A stretch of DNA of 64,000 bases from Candidatus Poribacteria bacterium (GTDB lineage Bacteria > Poribacteria > WGA-4E > GCA-2687025), in the NCBI GenBank assembly GCA_018644665.1, contig JABGQA010000134.1:1-64000 (forward strand). The letters run 5' to 3'. Shown here in pieces: positions 55,027 through 64,000 of this stretch. The position numbers and the translations under genes are program-made. The notes beneath the pieces were generated by a model that searched no databases, was not told the origin of the DNA, and was given only the letters and a program-made list of their open reading frames with translations. How positions within the stretch are numbered: the first letter of the stretch is position 1; each line of letters opens with the position of its first letter.

Positions 55027-55755
55027 TCAGCATGACGGCCCTTCCGGCCCGAGGCCCGCCTCAAAGGAGGGTCGGCCGGACGCCGGGTGGGTGGCTCCTT
55101 GGAAGTCTCCTCGGCCCATGCGCGTGGTCATCCCGCGCTCCTGGGGCCGGAAGCTCGCAGGGAATCGCGTTTCGTTGTTATATCGGGCGCCGCGCAAGTC
55201 GGCTTTTTCGAGCTTCGCCCACGTGAGGTCGGCGTTTCCGAGGTCTGCGCCGCGCATGTCCGCCTCGCGGAGGTCGGCGTATCGTAGGTCAGCGGAGTCG
55301 AACGTGACGCCACGGAGATCGGCCCCTCCGCACTTCGCCTTGCGCAGGTCCGCGCGGCGCATGTTCGCGCCGTAGTTCCCCATCGAGTCGTCGCCGTAGA
55401 AAATAGCGCCCTCGAGGTTGGCGTCCCTCAGATTCGCGCGCATCAGGTTTGCCCAGCTGAGGTCCGCGCCACTGAGATCGGCTCCGCGCAGGTTTCCAAG
55501 CGACAGATCCGCCTGTCGCAGATCCGCGCCGCTCAGGTTGGCCTTTGACAGGTCCACGCGCATCATCTGCCGATTCACCAACGACGCTCCCGTCAGATCC
55601 GCGCCGCGCAAGTTGGCTTCCCGAAAGTCGATGCTCCGCACCTGCGCGGGGTCCGTGATGACGATGGGTTGGCTGGCGGAGCATCCGACAACAAGCAGGA
55701 CGACGGCCGCTGCCGCCAACCAACGAGCGGGGAAGCTCACCGAATGACTCATCAA
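55027..55755 (-). CDS. Pentapeptide-repeat lipoprotein
   Basis: A 242-residue lipoprotein with signal LAAAAVVLLVVGCSASQ (lipidated Cys near residue 25) and about 25 consecutive pentapeptide repeats of A(D/N)Lxx type from about 45 to 190 (ANLRGADLTGASLVN, ADLSGADLSWANLMRANLRD). These fold into a right-handed square helix. In other bacteria such proteins mimic DNA or act as scaffolds, but lipidation places this one in an envelope membrane. The last 45 residues are outside the repeat. Function is unknown. Confidence 0.88.
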   Translation of the reverse strand: MMSHSVSFPARWLAAAAVVLLVVGCSASQPIVITDPAQVRSIDFREANLRGADLTGASLVNRQMMRVDLSKANLSGADLRQADLSLGNLRGADLSGADLSWANLMRANLRDANLEGAIFYGDDSMGNYGANMRRADLRKAKCGGADLRGVTFDSADLRYADLREADMRGADLGNADLTWAKLEKADLRGARYNNETRFPASFRPQERGMTTRMGRGDFQGATHPASGRPSFEAGLGPEGPSC

Positions 55756-56023
55756 CTAGCTCCGATGCTCTGTGGAAGACGGGCGAGACAGGCTAACTCT
55801 CGTGTGGACGTGTGCGCCGCAATGGGCGTGCCATCCCGCCTGAACGCGTAGTACGCTGTTTTCCGCCCGTTCTCGCTGCTATCGGGGCTACCACTGTGCC
55901 GCCCGCGGCCCGGACTGCGCACAGAATGGGCACGGCCGCCGTCCGAGAACGCGCCCGGCGGCCTTGTCGTTCGGACCCTCGCGTCCCATAGGCCACGGCG
56001 AAACACACAGCGAGGCGATTTGG

Positions 56024-56947
56024 ATGAAGATGCTGACCGATCGGGCCATGGGCAAGGCGAGGGCGTTCATGTTGGATGCCGCGCGACCCTTGGAACAGGC
56101 GCGACTCGCCTTTTGGCTGGATGGCGGCGGCCCCGACGCGGTAGTCCACGAACTCGCGCAGTTCCAGAACGCCGATGGCGGCTTCGGTCATGGCCTGGAG
56201 CCTGACCTGCGGACGCCGGCGTCCTCCGCCCTCGCGACGACCGTCGGCCTTCAGGTCTTACGCGAGATCGACGCCCCCGCCGATCACCCCGTAGTCGTGG
56301 GAGCCATCGGCTATCTGGTGAACGCGTACGACGCGACGCGGAAGGCGTGGGAGATCATCCCGGAGGAAGCCGACGACGCCCCTCGCGCGGATTGGTGGAA
56401 TCACGCGAACACGGACGAGGCGTTCGGTCGGTTTCTCGTCAATCCTCGCGCCGAGGCGGTCGGGTACCTCCACCAATACGGCGGCTCCGTGCCGACCGAG
56501 GTGTTCGACGAACTCACCGAAGACATGCTGAGCCACATGGCGGGCTCGGCTCCCCGAGTCGAGATGCACGACTTCTTGTGCTATCTGCGACTGGCGGAAA
56601 CGCCGGGCCTTCCGGCCGTCCTACAGGAGCCGGTCGTGGAGCGCCTTCGCGGCTCCGTGCGACACACCGTCGAGACCGATGCGAAGGCGTGGAACGGCTA
56701 CTGCACGACCCCGCTCGATGTCGCGCCGACCCCGAAGTCGCTCCTCGCTGGCGAGTTCACGCGCGAGGAGATCGCAGCGAATCTAGACTACCTGGTCACC
56801 TCGCAGACCCGCGACGGCTCTTGGGCGCCGACGTGGCAGTGGGGCCGCTACCCGACGGCATGGCGCCAGGCGAAGCGCGAGTGGAAGGGCGTCCTGACGG
56901 TGCGCGCCCTGGCCACGCTCAAGGGGTACGGTCGCGCACAGGCATAG
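56024..56947 (+). CDS. Prenyltransferase/squalene-cyclase-like repeat protein
   Basis: A protein of about 307 residues with helical repeats of the terpenoid-cyclase/prenyltransferase alpha6-alpha6 type: VVHELAQFQNADGGFGHGLE, IGYLVNAYDATRKAWEIIPE, LDYLVTSQTRDGSWAPTWQW. The QxxxGGF/GSW patterns are the QW-type signatures. No DxDD cyclase motif is seen, so it may be a binding or structural relative rather than a cyclase. ATG 56024 is chosen (GAGG about 9 bases upstream); ATG 56030 is close by. Confidence 0.72.
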   Translation: MKMLTDRAMGKARAFMLDAARPLEQARLAFWLDGGGPDAVVHELAQFQNADGGFGHGLEPDLRTPASSALATTVGLQVLREIDAPADHPVVVGAIGYLVNAYDATRKAWEIIPEEADDAPRADWWNHANTDEAFGRFLVNPRAEAVGYLHQYGGSVPTEVFDELTEDMLSHMAGSAPRVEMHDFLCYLRLAETPGLPAVLQEPVVERLRGSVRHTVETDAKAWNGYCTTPLDVAPTPKSLLAGEFTREEIAANLDYLVTSQTRDGSWAPTWQWGRYPTAWRQAKREWKGVLTVRALATLKGYGRAQA

Positions 56948-57150
56948 ACGATCCACAGGCGCGCTTGCATATTGGCGGGAAGCGCTGGGCGGCAGGGCGC
57001 CGCATCTGTGCTGGCTGCAAGGTTAAGCTCGTAGTTCCCGACGTTGACGCGTTCCACGGCATGTTCCCCGCTGCTGTCCTGACTGGCGATGGGCGTTGTG
57101 GTGGGCACTGTGAGGGGGTGCGGCGCGGTCGCGCCTGGCAGGCGCGTCGG

Positions 57151-58914
57151 CTATTCGGTCGCCCCATGGTCGCGCAACTCCGCCGCGATGCGGTCGCAGC
57201 CCATGTGCAGCGCCCAGCCGAGCGCCGTCGCGTCGTGCCCCGGTTCCCGGATGCCGACATCGGCTCCGTGCTCCAGGAGGAAGCGTACGACCGGCAGTCG
57301 GCGTTCCTCCACGGCTTGGGAGTCACGGGTAGCCCCGCCGTTCTGGGTCAGCGTCAGGCGATGCAGCACCGTCCCCGACCCCTCGGGATGTCCCGGCACG
57401 AACGCGTTCACGTCAGCGCCATGGCCGATCAGGGCCTCTGCGACATCCAACCGAGCGTGGAGACAGGCGAACAGCAGCGCCTGGCTAAGCACATTCTCGC
57501 GCGTCCTATCACACCGATGGACGGTCCCATGCTGTTGCTTGTGCTCGTGGCCGTATGGATCCGCGAGCGTCCCGGCGCCCTCTATCAGCCCGCCGTCGAC
57601 GTCGAAGAACGAGAGCGCCTTCGCCAGGTCGCCGACGCCCGCCGCGAAACGCAGATCGAGTGTCGCCCCTGCGCTTGCGAGTGCCTCCGCTACCTCCGTG
57701 AAGCCGAAGAACAGCGCGTACGCCATCGGCAGCCCGTCGCCGTCGACGCCATCCACCGCGGCCCCTCCTTCCAGCAACGCCTGCACGACGCCGAGCGTGT
57801 TATAGCTGACCGCGCCGACCATGGGGTATCCGTCGAAGTAGTCCGGGTCGGCGCCTGCCGCGATGAGCGCCTTCGTCATGGCGTATTCGCTGGTGCCGGC
57901 AGGGATGTCGCCGCGGAAGACGGCGCCCGACACGCGGAACAGAGGGATGCAGTCGTTGACCCAACTCACAACGCGGGGACTGCGTGGCGGCTCGTACCCC
58001 GCTTCCCAGTGCGGATTCGCCGCGGCCGGATCCCGGCTGAGCGTCTGTCGAACGCCGTCCAGATCATCCGCCTGGATGGCCTCGATGACGTCCTGCACCC
58101 CCGGGTCGAGCCGCATGTAGCCTTCCATCTTGTCCCAGTGCGCGTAGCCGTGCTGCATCGCGACGAGTACGCGCGCGTCGTGCTCGGTCAGCGCGATCGA
58201 CGTGGGGTCGGGGTTCTCGAAACGGTCCCGCGCGTACCCCGGCTCGCTCGGCGCCAGTATTTCCCGGCGCGCATCCGCGTCGCTGGCGGCGTATCGCTCC
58301 CGAAGCTCGGCGATCTCGTCGGTCACCTTCTGCCGGAACTCCTCGTTGCGCGACGGCCGGCGATCGTGGAGCGTCTCTCGAACCATGTCTGTCATCCCCT
58401 CCGTGAGGCGCTCGCGCGCCCGGTGTAGACGCGTCTTCACCGTGTTCACCGGCACGCCCAGCATGTCGCCGATCTCGCGATGCGAGTGCTCGCCCATGTA
58501 GAACAGGACCGTCACCGACCGCTGACGCTCGGGCAGGCTTTCGATTTCGCTCTCCACGCGCTCGCGCAGTTCCCCCGCCAACGCCGCTCCCTCCGGCGTC
58601 GGCCGACGCGACGGCTCCGTCAGCGCGGCGTCCAGCGTCAACATCGGCGCACGTTGACTCCTGCGGATACGGTCGCAGAACTTGTACACGATGCGCCGAA
58701 ACCACCCAGGGAACGCCGACGGATCTCGCAGACTCGCCAGGTCGCCGTACGCGTGCACGAACGCTTCCTGCGCCGCGTCCTCCGCGAGATGAAAGTCGCG
58801 CAGCAGCGAATAGCCATAGCCGACAGCCATGTCTTGGAAGCGGCGGACGACCTCGCCGTACGCGCGGTCGTCCCCGTGTGAGGAGCGTGTGATGAGATCG
58901 CGTACGGTGTCCAC
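57151..58914 (-). CDS. ECF sigma factor with C-terminal ankyrin repeats
   Basis: A 587-residue fusion. Sigma region 2 (about 15-85: DFHLAEDAAQEAFVHAYGDL, FPGWFRRIVYKFCDRIRR) and region 4 (about 120-172: LPERQRSVTVLFYMGEHSHR, GVPVNTVKTRLHRARERL) are well conserved. A helical linker (about 180-260) leads to ankyrin repeats over about 270-587 (LLEGGAAVDGVDGDGLPMAY, VAEALIGHGADVNAFVPG, VVRFLLEHGADVGIREPG). No membrane helix is seen, so it is a cytoplasmic, repeat-sensing sigma. The start is GTG 58914. No anti-sigma gene is beside it; the ankyrin part may replace one. Confidence 0.87.
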   Translation of the reverse strand: MDTVRDLITRSSHGDDRAYGEVVRRFQDMAVGYGYSLLRDFHLAEDAAQEAFVHAYGDLASLRDPSAFPGWFRRIVYKFCDRIRRSQRAPMLTLDAALTEPSRRPTPEGAALAGELRERVESEIESLPERQRSVTVLFYMGEHSHREIGDMLGVPVNTVKTRLHRARERLTEGMTDMVRETLHDRRPSRNEEFRQKVTDEIAELRERYAASDADARREILAPSEPGYARDRFENPDPTSIALTEHDARVLVAMQHGYAHWDKMEGYMRLDPGVQDVIEAIQADDLDGVRQTLSRDPAAANPHWEAGYEPPRSPRVVSWVNDCIPLFRVSGAVFRGDIPAGTSEYAMTKALIAAGADPDYFDGYPMVGAVSYNTLGVVQALLEGGAAVDGVDGDGLPMAYALFFGFTEVAEALASAGATLDLRFAAGVGDLAKALSFFDVDGGLIEGAGTLADPYGHEHKQQHGTVHRCDRTRENVLSQALLFACLHARLDVAEALIGHGADVNAFVPGHPEGSGTVLHRLTLTQNGGATRDSQAVEERRLPVVRFLLEHGADVGIREPGHDATALGWALHMGCDRIAAELRDHGATE

Positions 58915-59195
58915 GGCGGGCCCTTCTCGTAGTGTCTACAATATGCCCCACTTCGCTCGCCGAAGGTTCCATGGAAGCGCGCAGATTCCGCCGTCGCCTC
59001 GCGGTTACTCGCCGGGACCCCGTGACGGCCGGTGGCCTCACGTCTGCTTGCGCTCGATCGATACGCTGACTGGCGATGCGCGGCATGGCGCATGGGCACA
59101 GTCGCGCTGACCTGCTGCGGCGTCTGTCGCTGGAGCATTGCTTCGAGGTGTCGCTAGGCGCCGTCGTCCGCGTTGTTCAAGACACGGACGGCGCG

Positions 59196-59440
59196 CTAGG
59201 TCGCGATGACCCAGAGCCTCACCGTTCCGTCGTCGCTGCCGCTTGCGAGCGTGTCGCCGTCAGGTGAAAAGGCGACTGAGAACACGTTGGGAGTGTCCCT
59301 CCAGGGTCGCGATTTCCTATCGCGCATCGACGTCCCAGAGCTTCACCGTTCGATCCTCCCCGCAGCTTGCGAGGGTGTTTCCATCCGGTGAGAAGGCGAC
59401 GCAGGCGACCCAGCCTGTGTGGCCGACGAGCATGTTGGAG
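59196..59440 (-). pseudogene. Decayed WD40 repeat gene
   Basis: Minus-strand remains of two WD40 blades. The first reads [18 protein letters not shown] and [13 protein letters not shown] and is then stopped by a TAG. The sequence continues in frame with EIATLEGHS, then a one-base shift leads to [20 protein letters not shown] and TVRLW, ending at the TAG 59196-59198. Stop plus frameshift show a broken gene. The upstream part (59440-59550) has no recognisable repeats. The stretch 58915-59195 holds no other gene. Confidence 0.6.
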
Positions 59441-59554
59441 CGCTCCCTGCGCGAAGTCCCTGCGATGGCTGAGGATGCCAAGCGACTCTCGGAAGTTCCA
59501 CATCCACCGGCCCCGGTCGGGGCGAGATGCAGCGACATCCGGGGCGGCGCCCGG

Positions 59555-60448
59555 CTACTTCAGGATGCGTTCCACCTCGGACCATTCCTCGTCCTTCAGC
59601 CCCCAGCCCTGTGCGCCGACATGCTCCGCGACCTGCGACGGGTTCTTCCCACCCACCAATACGCACGCGACGGCCGGCTGACGCAGGAGGGCATTGACGG
59701 AGAGTTGCACGAGCGACTTCCCACGCGCGCGGGCAATGGCAGTCAGGGCGTCCAGCTTGGGCGCCAGGCGTTCGAGATTCTCATCGTCGAAGACTTCGCG
59801 ACCCGCGCGCTCATCCCCGTCGGGGAACCGATGACCCGGCCGGTATTTCCCCGTCAGTAGACCCTTGGCAAGTGGGCTGTGTGGCAGGATGCCGATCCCT
59901 TCGCGTTCGCAGAACGGCAGGATGTCGTCCTCAATATGGCGATCGAGGAGACTGTACCGGGGCTGCAGAGATTGGATCGGGCATATCGCGAGGGCCTGAC
60001 GCATCTGGTCGACGTTGAAGTTCGACACCCCGACGTACCGGACTTTCCCCTCCCGGCGGAGGGCGTCCATCGCGGTCATGGTCTTCTCGATCGGGTACTC
60101 GGCGTTCCAGCTATGCACTTGATAGAGGTCGATGACGTCCGTCCTCAGGGCGCGCAGGCTTTGCTCCGCCGCGCGGACCACATGGTCGCGCGAGTAGTCG
60201 CCGCTAACCTTCGACGCTATGAACACGTCATCACGATCACGGGAGGCCAACGCCTCGCCGATGACGGCCTCGGACGTGCGGTATGCCTGCGCCGTGTCGA
60301 TGAGGGTGATGCCGTTGTCGATGGCGGCGTGGATGGTAGCAATCGCTTCCGCCTTGGGTATGGCGCCCATCCCACCACCGATCGGCCACGCGCCGAAGCC
60401 GATGACCGGGATCGTCGGCCCGTCTCTGCCTAACTGTCGGTATTCCAT
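59555..60448 (-). CDS. Aldo/keto reductase
   Basis: A 297-residue NADPH-dependent reductase with the AKR tetrad D51, Y56 (DTAQAY), K80 (IASKVSG) and H112 (LYQVHSW), plus [10 protein letters not shown] and the C-terminal [16 protein letters not shown] cofactor-binding segment. It resembles the AKR11/YdhF-like sugar-aldehyde reductases. Start ATG 60448. The substrate is unknown; it is followed by the decayed WD40 gene and preceded by a PhyH-like gene in the same direction. Confidence 0.93.
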   Translation of the reverse strand: MEYRQLGRDGPTIPVIGFGAWPIGGGMGAIPKAEAIATIHAAIDNGITLIDTAQAYRTSEAVIGEALASRDRDDVFIASKVSGDYSRDHVVRAAEQSLRALRTDVIDLYQVHSWNAEYPIEKTMTAMDALRREGKVRYVGVSNFNVDQMRQALAICPIQSLQPRYSLLDRHIEDDILPFCEREGIGILPHSPLAKGLLTGKYRPGHRFPDGDERAGREVFDDENLERLAPKLDALTAIARARGKSLVQLSVNALLRQPAVACVLVGGKNPSQVAEHVGAQGWGLKDEEWSEVERILK

Positions 60449-60611
60449 GGCGTAGGTCCTGTGTTGAGCGACCGATGGGCTTGCACTGGCGAGTTTCGAT
60501 GGTATTCCGCGGGGCCGGAGCCGCCACGCAACATCACGCGGCGGCCACGTCAGGGCCGATAGCAGGCCTGTCTAGTCGGCGGCGCGCCTTTCGCGACTTC
60601 CGAGCGGTCGC

Positions 60612-61766
60612 CTATGTCGCGGTCTGCCCCCGCTCCCACGCTTCGCCCGCCGCAGCCGCCTGCTTCTCCAGCTCCGTGTGCCAACCGACGACCTTGCCCG
60701 ACTTGATCTGGCCGATGTCGAACGGGGCGTAGCGGTCTTCCAGGGTGTCCCCGAGTTTCTGCGTTGCAGACCACCTGTCCCATGTGGTCTTCATCCACTC
60801 GTGCGGCAGGGCCTCGCGCACGGCCGGGTCGAGTTGCCAGGCGTGGCGGGAATCGACGACCTCTGGCTCCTTGTCGGAGGGGCCGCCCCACTTCGACCAG
60901 CCGATGGCAAGACTGTTGCGCTCGCGCTCGGGCACGGTGTGACCCGTGTGGATGTTCATGCCGAGGCGTATGAGGGCCTGGCCGGCCTTCAGCCGTACGG
61001 CCGTCTGCCCCGGAAGGGGACTCTCACCGTCCCAACTCGGCGTGTACGGCACGCCCTCGTCTTTCATCTTCTGCGGCAGCAGCACGTCGTGCTCGAAGGG
61101 GGTACGCCAGCGGTTGTGGCTACCGGGGATGATCTCATGGCACTCGTCGTCCACCAGCGCCAGGAAGATGCTGGCCCCGTTTCGCTCCTGCACCTGCTTG
61201 CGGTTCCTCGCGACGATCTCCTCCCATCGCTCCCGCTCCACTTCCTCCGAGTACGCCTCGGGGCCGTCGTTGCGTATCTCCTGGGCCCGATACGATGCGC
61301 CGTTCCCCCACCAGGTCCCATCGCGGTGCCAGCCGAGGGCGTTCTCTTTCTTGCGCGGGTTGCACCACAGCAGCAAGCCGCTATAGCTCAGGTCTTCAGG
61401 GGTGACGCCGCCGCACCAACCACTGACAAAGCTGAGGAACTCGTCGGAGCCGTGGAACTCGGCGAAGGTCGGCTCCTTCCACGCCGGGTGCACGATCCCG
61501 CGGATCGCCCACGGCTCCTCGTCTCCGGTGCGGTGCACGTATCCCTTGGAGCCGTCGAGCACGTCGTAGACGTTCTCAGGCGCGAACGCCTCGGTGACCC
61601 GTCGCCCTGCGTCGCGGAGTGGCTCGATCCAACGGCTGCCGACGAAGTCGTCGATGATGACGACGCTGTGCTCGTCGAGGAAGGCGATACGCTCTTCCGT
61701 CGCGCCGCGACCGGACAACTCCGGTAGGGCATCGAAAAACGCTGGGGCGCGATACGTCTCACTCAT
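60612..61766 (-). CDS. Phytanoyl-CoA dioxygenase (PhyH)-like protein
   Basis: A 384-residue Fe(II)/2-oxoglutarate oxygenase of a longer PhyH-like subtype. Iron ligands are H147 and D149 (LGWHRDGTWWG) with a distal histidine at H273 or H276 (MNIHTGHTVPERERNS) and R281 or R283 near the 2-oxoglutarate. Conserved VVIIDDFVGS near the N-terminus also fits. ATG 61766 is chosen; the frame is open to 62105 but is not protein-like there. It is the second PhyH-type gene of the window and only distantly similar to the one at 15062. Confidence 0.85.
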   Translation of the reverse strand: MSETYRAPAFFDALPELSGRGATEERIAFLDEHSVVIIDDFVGSRWIEPLRDAGRRVTEAFAPENVYDVLDGSKGYVHRTGDEEPWAIRGIVHPAWKEPTFAEFHGSDEFLSFVSGWCGGVTPEDLSYSGLLLWCNPRKKENALGWHRDGTWWGNGASYRAQEIRNDGPEAYSEEVERERWEEIVARNRKQVQERNGASIFLALVDDECHEIIPGSHNRWRTPFEHDVLLPQKMKDEGVPYTPSWDGESPLPGQTAVRLKAGQALIRLGMNIHTGHTVPERERNSLAIGWSKWGGPSDKEPEVVDSRHAWQLDPAVREALPHEWMKTTWDRWSATQKLGDTLEDRYAPFDIGQIKSGKVVGWHTELEKQAAAAGEAWERGQTAT

Positions 61767-62160
61767 GTTGATGTCTCTCTCGGATCCTGCGCGCCGGGCT
61801 CGGCGTAGGATGCGGTCTGCGCGGGATGGACGCCGGATGTGGGCATCCGGGGGCTCCTTATCTCGCGCGATTGTGGCAAACGCCGGAGAAGGACACAAGC
61901 GATGCCACGAATCGTCGTGTACGCGCTCTGTGGCGCCGGCAGCGTACTGATTCCAGGACACCGAGTAGCAGAACGCGGCGGCGCCGAGACGGCCAGGACG
62001 TTTGGCGGCGAATACAGATATGTAGTAGTCTACGCAACATACACGGCGTAGGCGTTGCGTGCCATCGCGGCAGGACGCGCGCCACTCGCGGGACACGGTC
62101 GCCACGACCTCGCGCAGCCTTCACTCCCAGAGATGCGTCACCCCTGCACGGCGGATCGCG

Positions 62161-63216
62161 ATGCAGACCGTAGCCAATCAGAACACGTCGGTGGCCCGCG
62201 CGGCCGCGTCTCGGCCGCGGAGACGGGATGCAGTCGGCTTGTGGCTACAAGTGGTCACCGCGTCCGCGGCGCTGGTGTTCGTCGTCGTGGGCAGCGCGTG
62301 GTCTGCGCCGCTGATCGGCGGCACGATCGCGTACGTGCAGGGCACCGAGGCGTTCGAGATCTACGTTGTGGAGGCGGGCGACAGCCCTCCCGTTCGAGTG
62401 TGGCGCGAAGAGGACGACCGAATCTACAGCGTAAAGCTGTCGCGGGACAGGCAGCGCGTCGCCTTCGAGGCCGGGCGTCTCGGAGTGTCCAGACAGGTAT
62501 TCATCGTGAACGTCGACGGAACTGACCATAGGCAGGTGACGAACTTCGGGCAGGGCGTGGACTCGGCGGGCACGGCGTGGTCACCGGACGGCACACGCAT
62601 CGCATTCGGCTCTGAGGTCCGCGGCCGCGGTGGCGACGCCGCGTTGAGTGTGGCCCCTGGGGACGGGGGCGCCCCCCGCGCGCTGGTGGCGGCAGCGATG
62701 AAACGTCTCGGCGACCCGGCGTGGTCGCCCGATGGGACGAACATCGCCTATACCGCATCACGGCGCGTAGCGAACAGCCCGGCGCTCCGGCTGCTCAACG
62801 TCGCCACGGGAGAAACGACGCTACTCAGTGTGGAAGGCCGCGGAGATGTCGCTTGGTCGCCCGGCGGCACGCAACTGGCCTTTCATCATTTCGACCGGGA
62901 CCGGGGGTCCTGGGGCATCGTCGTGATGACGGCGCGTCGGGGCGGAAAGCGCCGGCGCGTCGTCGAGATGGACCGCTGGCACCCGACTCGAGGCCTCGTC
63001 TGGGTGGACGTGGGACACATCGCGCATCTCTCCCCCACGAACGTGCGGGCGATCCACACCATGGACCTCGCCGGTCGGCCACAATCGCCGGTATACGTCG
63101 AAGCCGGCGCCCCTATACATGCCTTCGACTGGGTCGACCCCGCGAGACCCGTTCGGCCTGCCGGGAAGCGACCGACCACCCTTGGCGGGCTGAAAGCGGG
63201 CGAAGACGTGTGGTAG
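62161..63216 (+). CDS. TolB-like beta-propeller exported protein
   Basis: A 351-residue protein with an N-terminal signal or anchor (LWLQVVTASAALVFVVVGSA). Blades of TolB/PD40 type follow: GGTIAYVQGTEAFEIYVVEA, SVKLSRDRQRVAFEAGR, GTAWSPDGTRIAFGSEV, DPAWSPDGTNIAYTASR and DVAWSPGGTQLAFHH. No Pal or Tol genes are nearby, so it is not the cell-envelope TolB. It may act as a periplasmic binding scaffold. The frame is open to 62059, but ATG 62161 gives the signal sequence. Confidence 0.78.
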   Translation: MQTVANQNTSVARAAASRPRRRDAVGLWLQVVTASAALVFVVVGSAWSAPLIGGTIAYVQGTEAFEIYVVEAGDSPPVRVWREEDDRIYSVKLSRDRQRVAFEAGRLGVSRQVFIVNVDGTDHRQVTNFGQGVDSAGTAWSPDGTRIAFGSEVRGRGGDAALSVAPGDGGAPRALVAAAMKRLGDPAWSPDGTNIAYTASRRVANSPALRLLNVATGETTLLSVEGRGDVAWSPGGTQLAFHHFDRDRGSWGIVVMTARRGGKRRRVVEMDRWHPTRGLVWVDVGHIAHLSPTNVRAIHTMDLAGRPQSPVYVEAGAPIHAFDWVDPARPVRPAGKRPTTLGGLKAGEDVW

Positions 63217-63306
63217 TCGGCGGGAATGGAGGCGTCCGCTCGACTGCGGCAAACGGCGGAGAACCATACTGACGAGGCCACGCGTCCGGGCGCCTCACGC
63301 CAACGC

Positions 63307-64000
63307 CTACTCCTCGGCGATGCAGTACAGGTACCGGTGCCCCCGCAGGTAGATCTCGTCGTCGACAAGCGCCGGCGTCGCGCTGAACCCGTCGTCGAGC
63401 ACGTTCGTCGCGAGCACCGTGAACTCATCGCCCGTCGCCAACACGATGGTCGCCCCATCGCGGTCGGACAGATACACCCGGCCGTCGGCGGCCACCGGTG
63501 ACGAGTACAGGTTCCCGATTCCTTCCAGTCGCTGCGGCGCGTAAAGCGGATCGCCGGTGGCGCGATGGATCGCGGAGAATATGCCGTCATTGCCCTTCAC
63601 GTAGTAGAGCGCATCCTCGTATAGCAGTGGGGATGGCACGTACGGCGTATCCCGGTCCTTGGTCCAAAGGACCGCGTCGGAGTTGGTGACATCGCCTTCG
63701 GCGGCATCCAGGTCTATCGCGACAAGCGCCGCCCCCTGGAAACCACTCATCACGTATACGACGCCGTCGGCGTGCACCGGCGTGGGTATAGCTCCGCGCG
63801 TCATCCCCGAGCACTCCCACAGGAGCGAACCGTCGGCGAGATCGTAACTCCGTATCCGGTTCGTAGCGTTCACGACCACCTGCGCGCGACCGTTGTGCTC
63901 CACGATGAGCGGCGTGTTCCACGACGTGCCTTCATCGCGCTCCTGCCGCCACACCTCGTCACCGGTGACGGCGTCCAGCGCCACGATGAACGACTCGCCT
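63307..64000 (-). CDS. PQQ-like beta-propeller repeat protein (5' end outside window)
   Basis: A minus-strand gene whose start lies beyond position 64000; its stop is at 63307. The visible residues (over 225) form blades with the tryptophan-docking pattern: LDAVTGDEVWRQERDEGTSW, SYDLADGSLLWECSG, ALVAIDLDAAEGDVTNSDAV, IFSAIHRATGDPLYAPQRLE and TPALVDDEIYLRGHRYLYCI. These are PQQ-repeat (BamB- or alcohol-dehydrogenase-like) blades. Without the N-terminus a signal peptide and catalytic residues cannot be judged; related proteins are usually exported and not enzymes. Confidence 0.82.
   Translation of the reverse strand, partial: GESFIVALDAVTGDEVWRQERDEGTSWNTPLIVEHNGRAQVVVNATNRIRSYDLADGSLLWECSGMTRGAIPTPVHADGVVYVMSGFQGAALVAIDLDAAEGDVTNSDAVLWTKDRDTPYVPSPLLYEDALYYVKGNDGIFSAIHRATGDPLYAPQRLEGIGNLYSSPVAADGRVYLSDRDGATIVLATGDEFTVLATNVLDDGFSATPALVDDEIYLRGHRYLYCIAEE

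Noticed and set aside
56347-58428. A 693-codon open frame on the plus strand
   Set aside because: It runs through the cyclase-like gene in another frame and antisense to the sigma-ankyrin gene, both of which have clear family motifs.
1-64000. Search for rRNA and tRNA genes and CRISPR arrays
   Set aside because: Apart from the tmRNA, no cloverleaf with a TTCGA-type T-loop and CCA-proximal stem, no rRNA signature and no spaced repeat array was seen by eye; a dedicated scan would be needed to exclude an atypical tRNA.

Overview
The window is GC-rich, tightly packed bacterial DNA of chromosomal type. Several features suggest a member of Candidatus Poribacteria or a close relative. These are a FlgD-like C-terminal sorting domain with the NYPNPFNPETWIPY signature on the PhoX-like protein, many phytanoyl-CoA-dioxygenase-like proteins, a sulfatase, a Gfo/Idh/MocA oxidoreductase, LamG proteins, a DUF6785-like membrane protein and ECF sigma factors fused to other domains. 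This is an inference from gene content; no 16S rRNA gene is present and no database search was possible.

Layout. Positions 1-13400 are mostly plus-strand housekeeping or exported-protein genes: the tail of an unknown gene, a 1356-residue membrane-anchored multihaem cytochrome c, a RpoD-like sigma factor, a DNA polymerase I without the 5' nuclease domain, a VanZ-like protein, a run of three exported proteins, D-aminoacyl-tRNA deacylase, a XerD/C recombinase and a CCA-type nucleotidyltransferase. A complete tmRNA gene with its own promoter lies at 13535-13891. Positions 13941-19260 hold a lipase, a PhyH-type dioxygenase, a secreted protein, a methyltransferase and a small-molecule kinase. Positions 19261-23280 are a decayed stretch with a promoter/terminator pair, a LamG protein, a frameshifted secreted beta-propeller-like gene and an acetyltransferase pseudogene. 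Positions 23280-34307 hold an MFS exporter, PhoX with its downstream membrane protein, a methyltransferase, an SDR, a minus-strand exported pair (with a coupled small membrane ORF) and a plus-strand pair ending in a SIMPL-domain protein. Positions 34308-38089 hold a MITE-like repeat, a three-gene ABC transporter of mixed family origin and a VapBC-like pair.

From 38525 to 64000 the content is typical accessory Poribacteria-like material: a NosD-like beta-helix protein, a HEAT fragment and a TPR protein. Next come a membrane-spanning ECF sigma-LamG fusion flanked by a duplicated gene tail, an alpha/alpha-barrel-type protein divergent from a Gfo/Idh oxidoreductase, and a cysteine desulfurase / PhnP-like / M23 peptidase run. 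After these lie a minus-strand block (2OG oxygenase, 2-hydroxyacid dehydrogenase, glycoside-hydrolase-like protein, sulfatase), a pentapeptide lipoprotein, a terpenoid-cyclase-fold-like protein, an ECF sigma-ankyrin fusion, a decayed WD40 gene, an aldo/keto reductase, a second PhyH-like protein, a TolB-like propeller and a truncated PQQ-propeller protein.

The 44-55 kb block reads as uptake and breakdown of sulfated or modified glycans. The most unusual items are the two sigma-factor fusions: one sigma tethered through a membrane segment to an outside lectin-like fold, and one carrying a cytoplasmic ankyrin sensor. Neither has a recognisable anti-sigma gene beside it.
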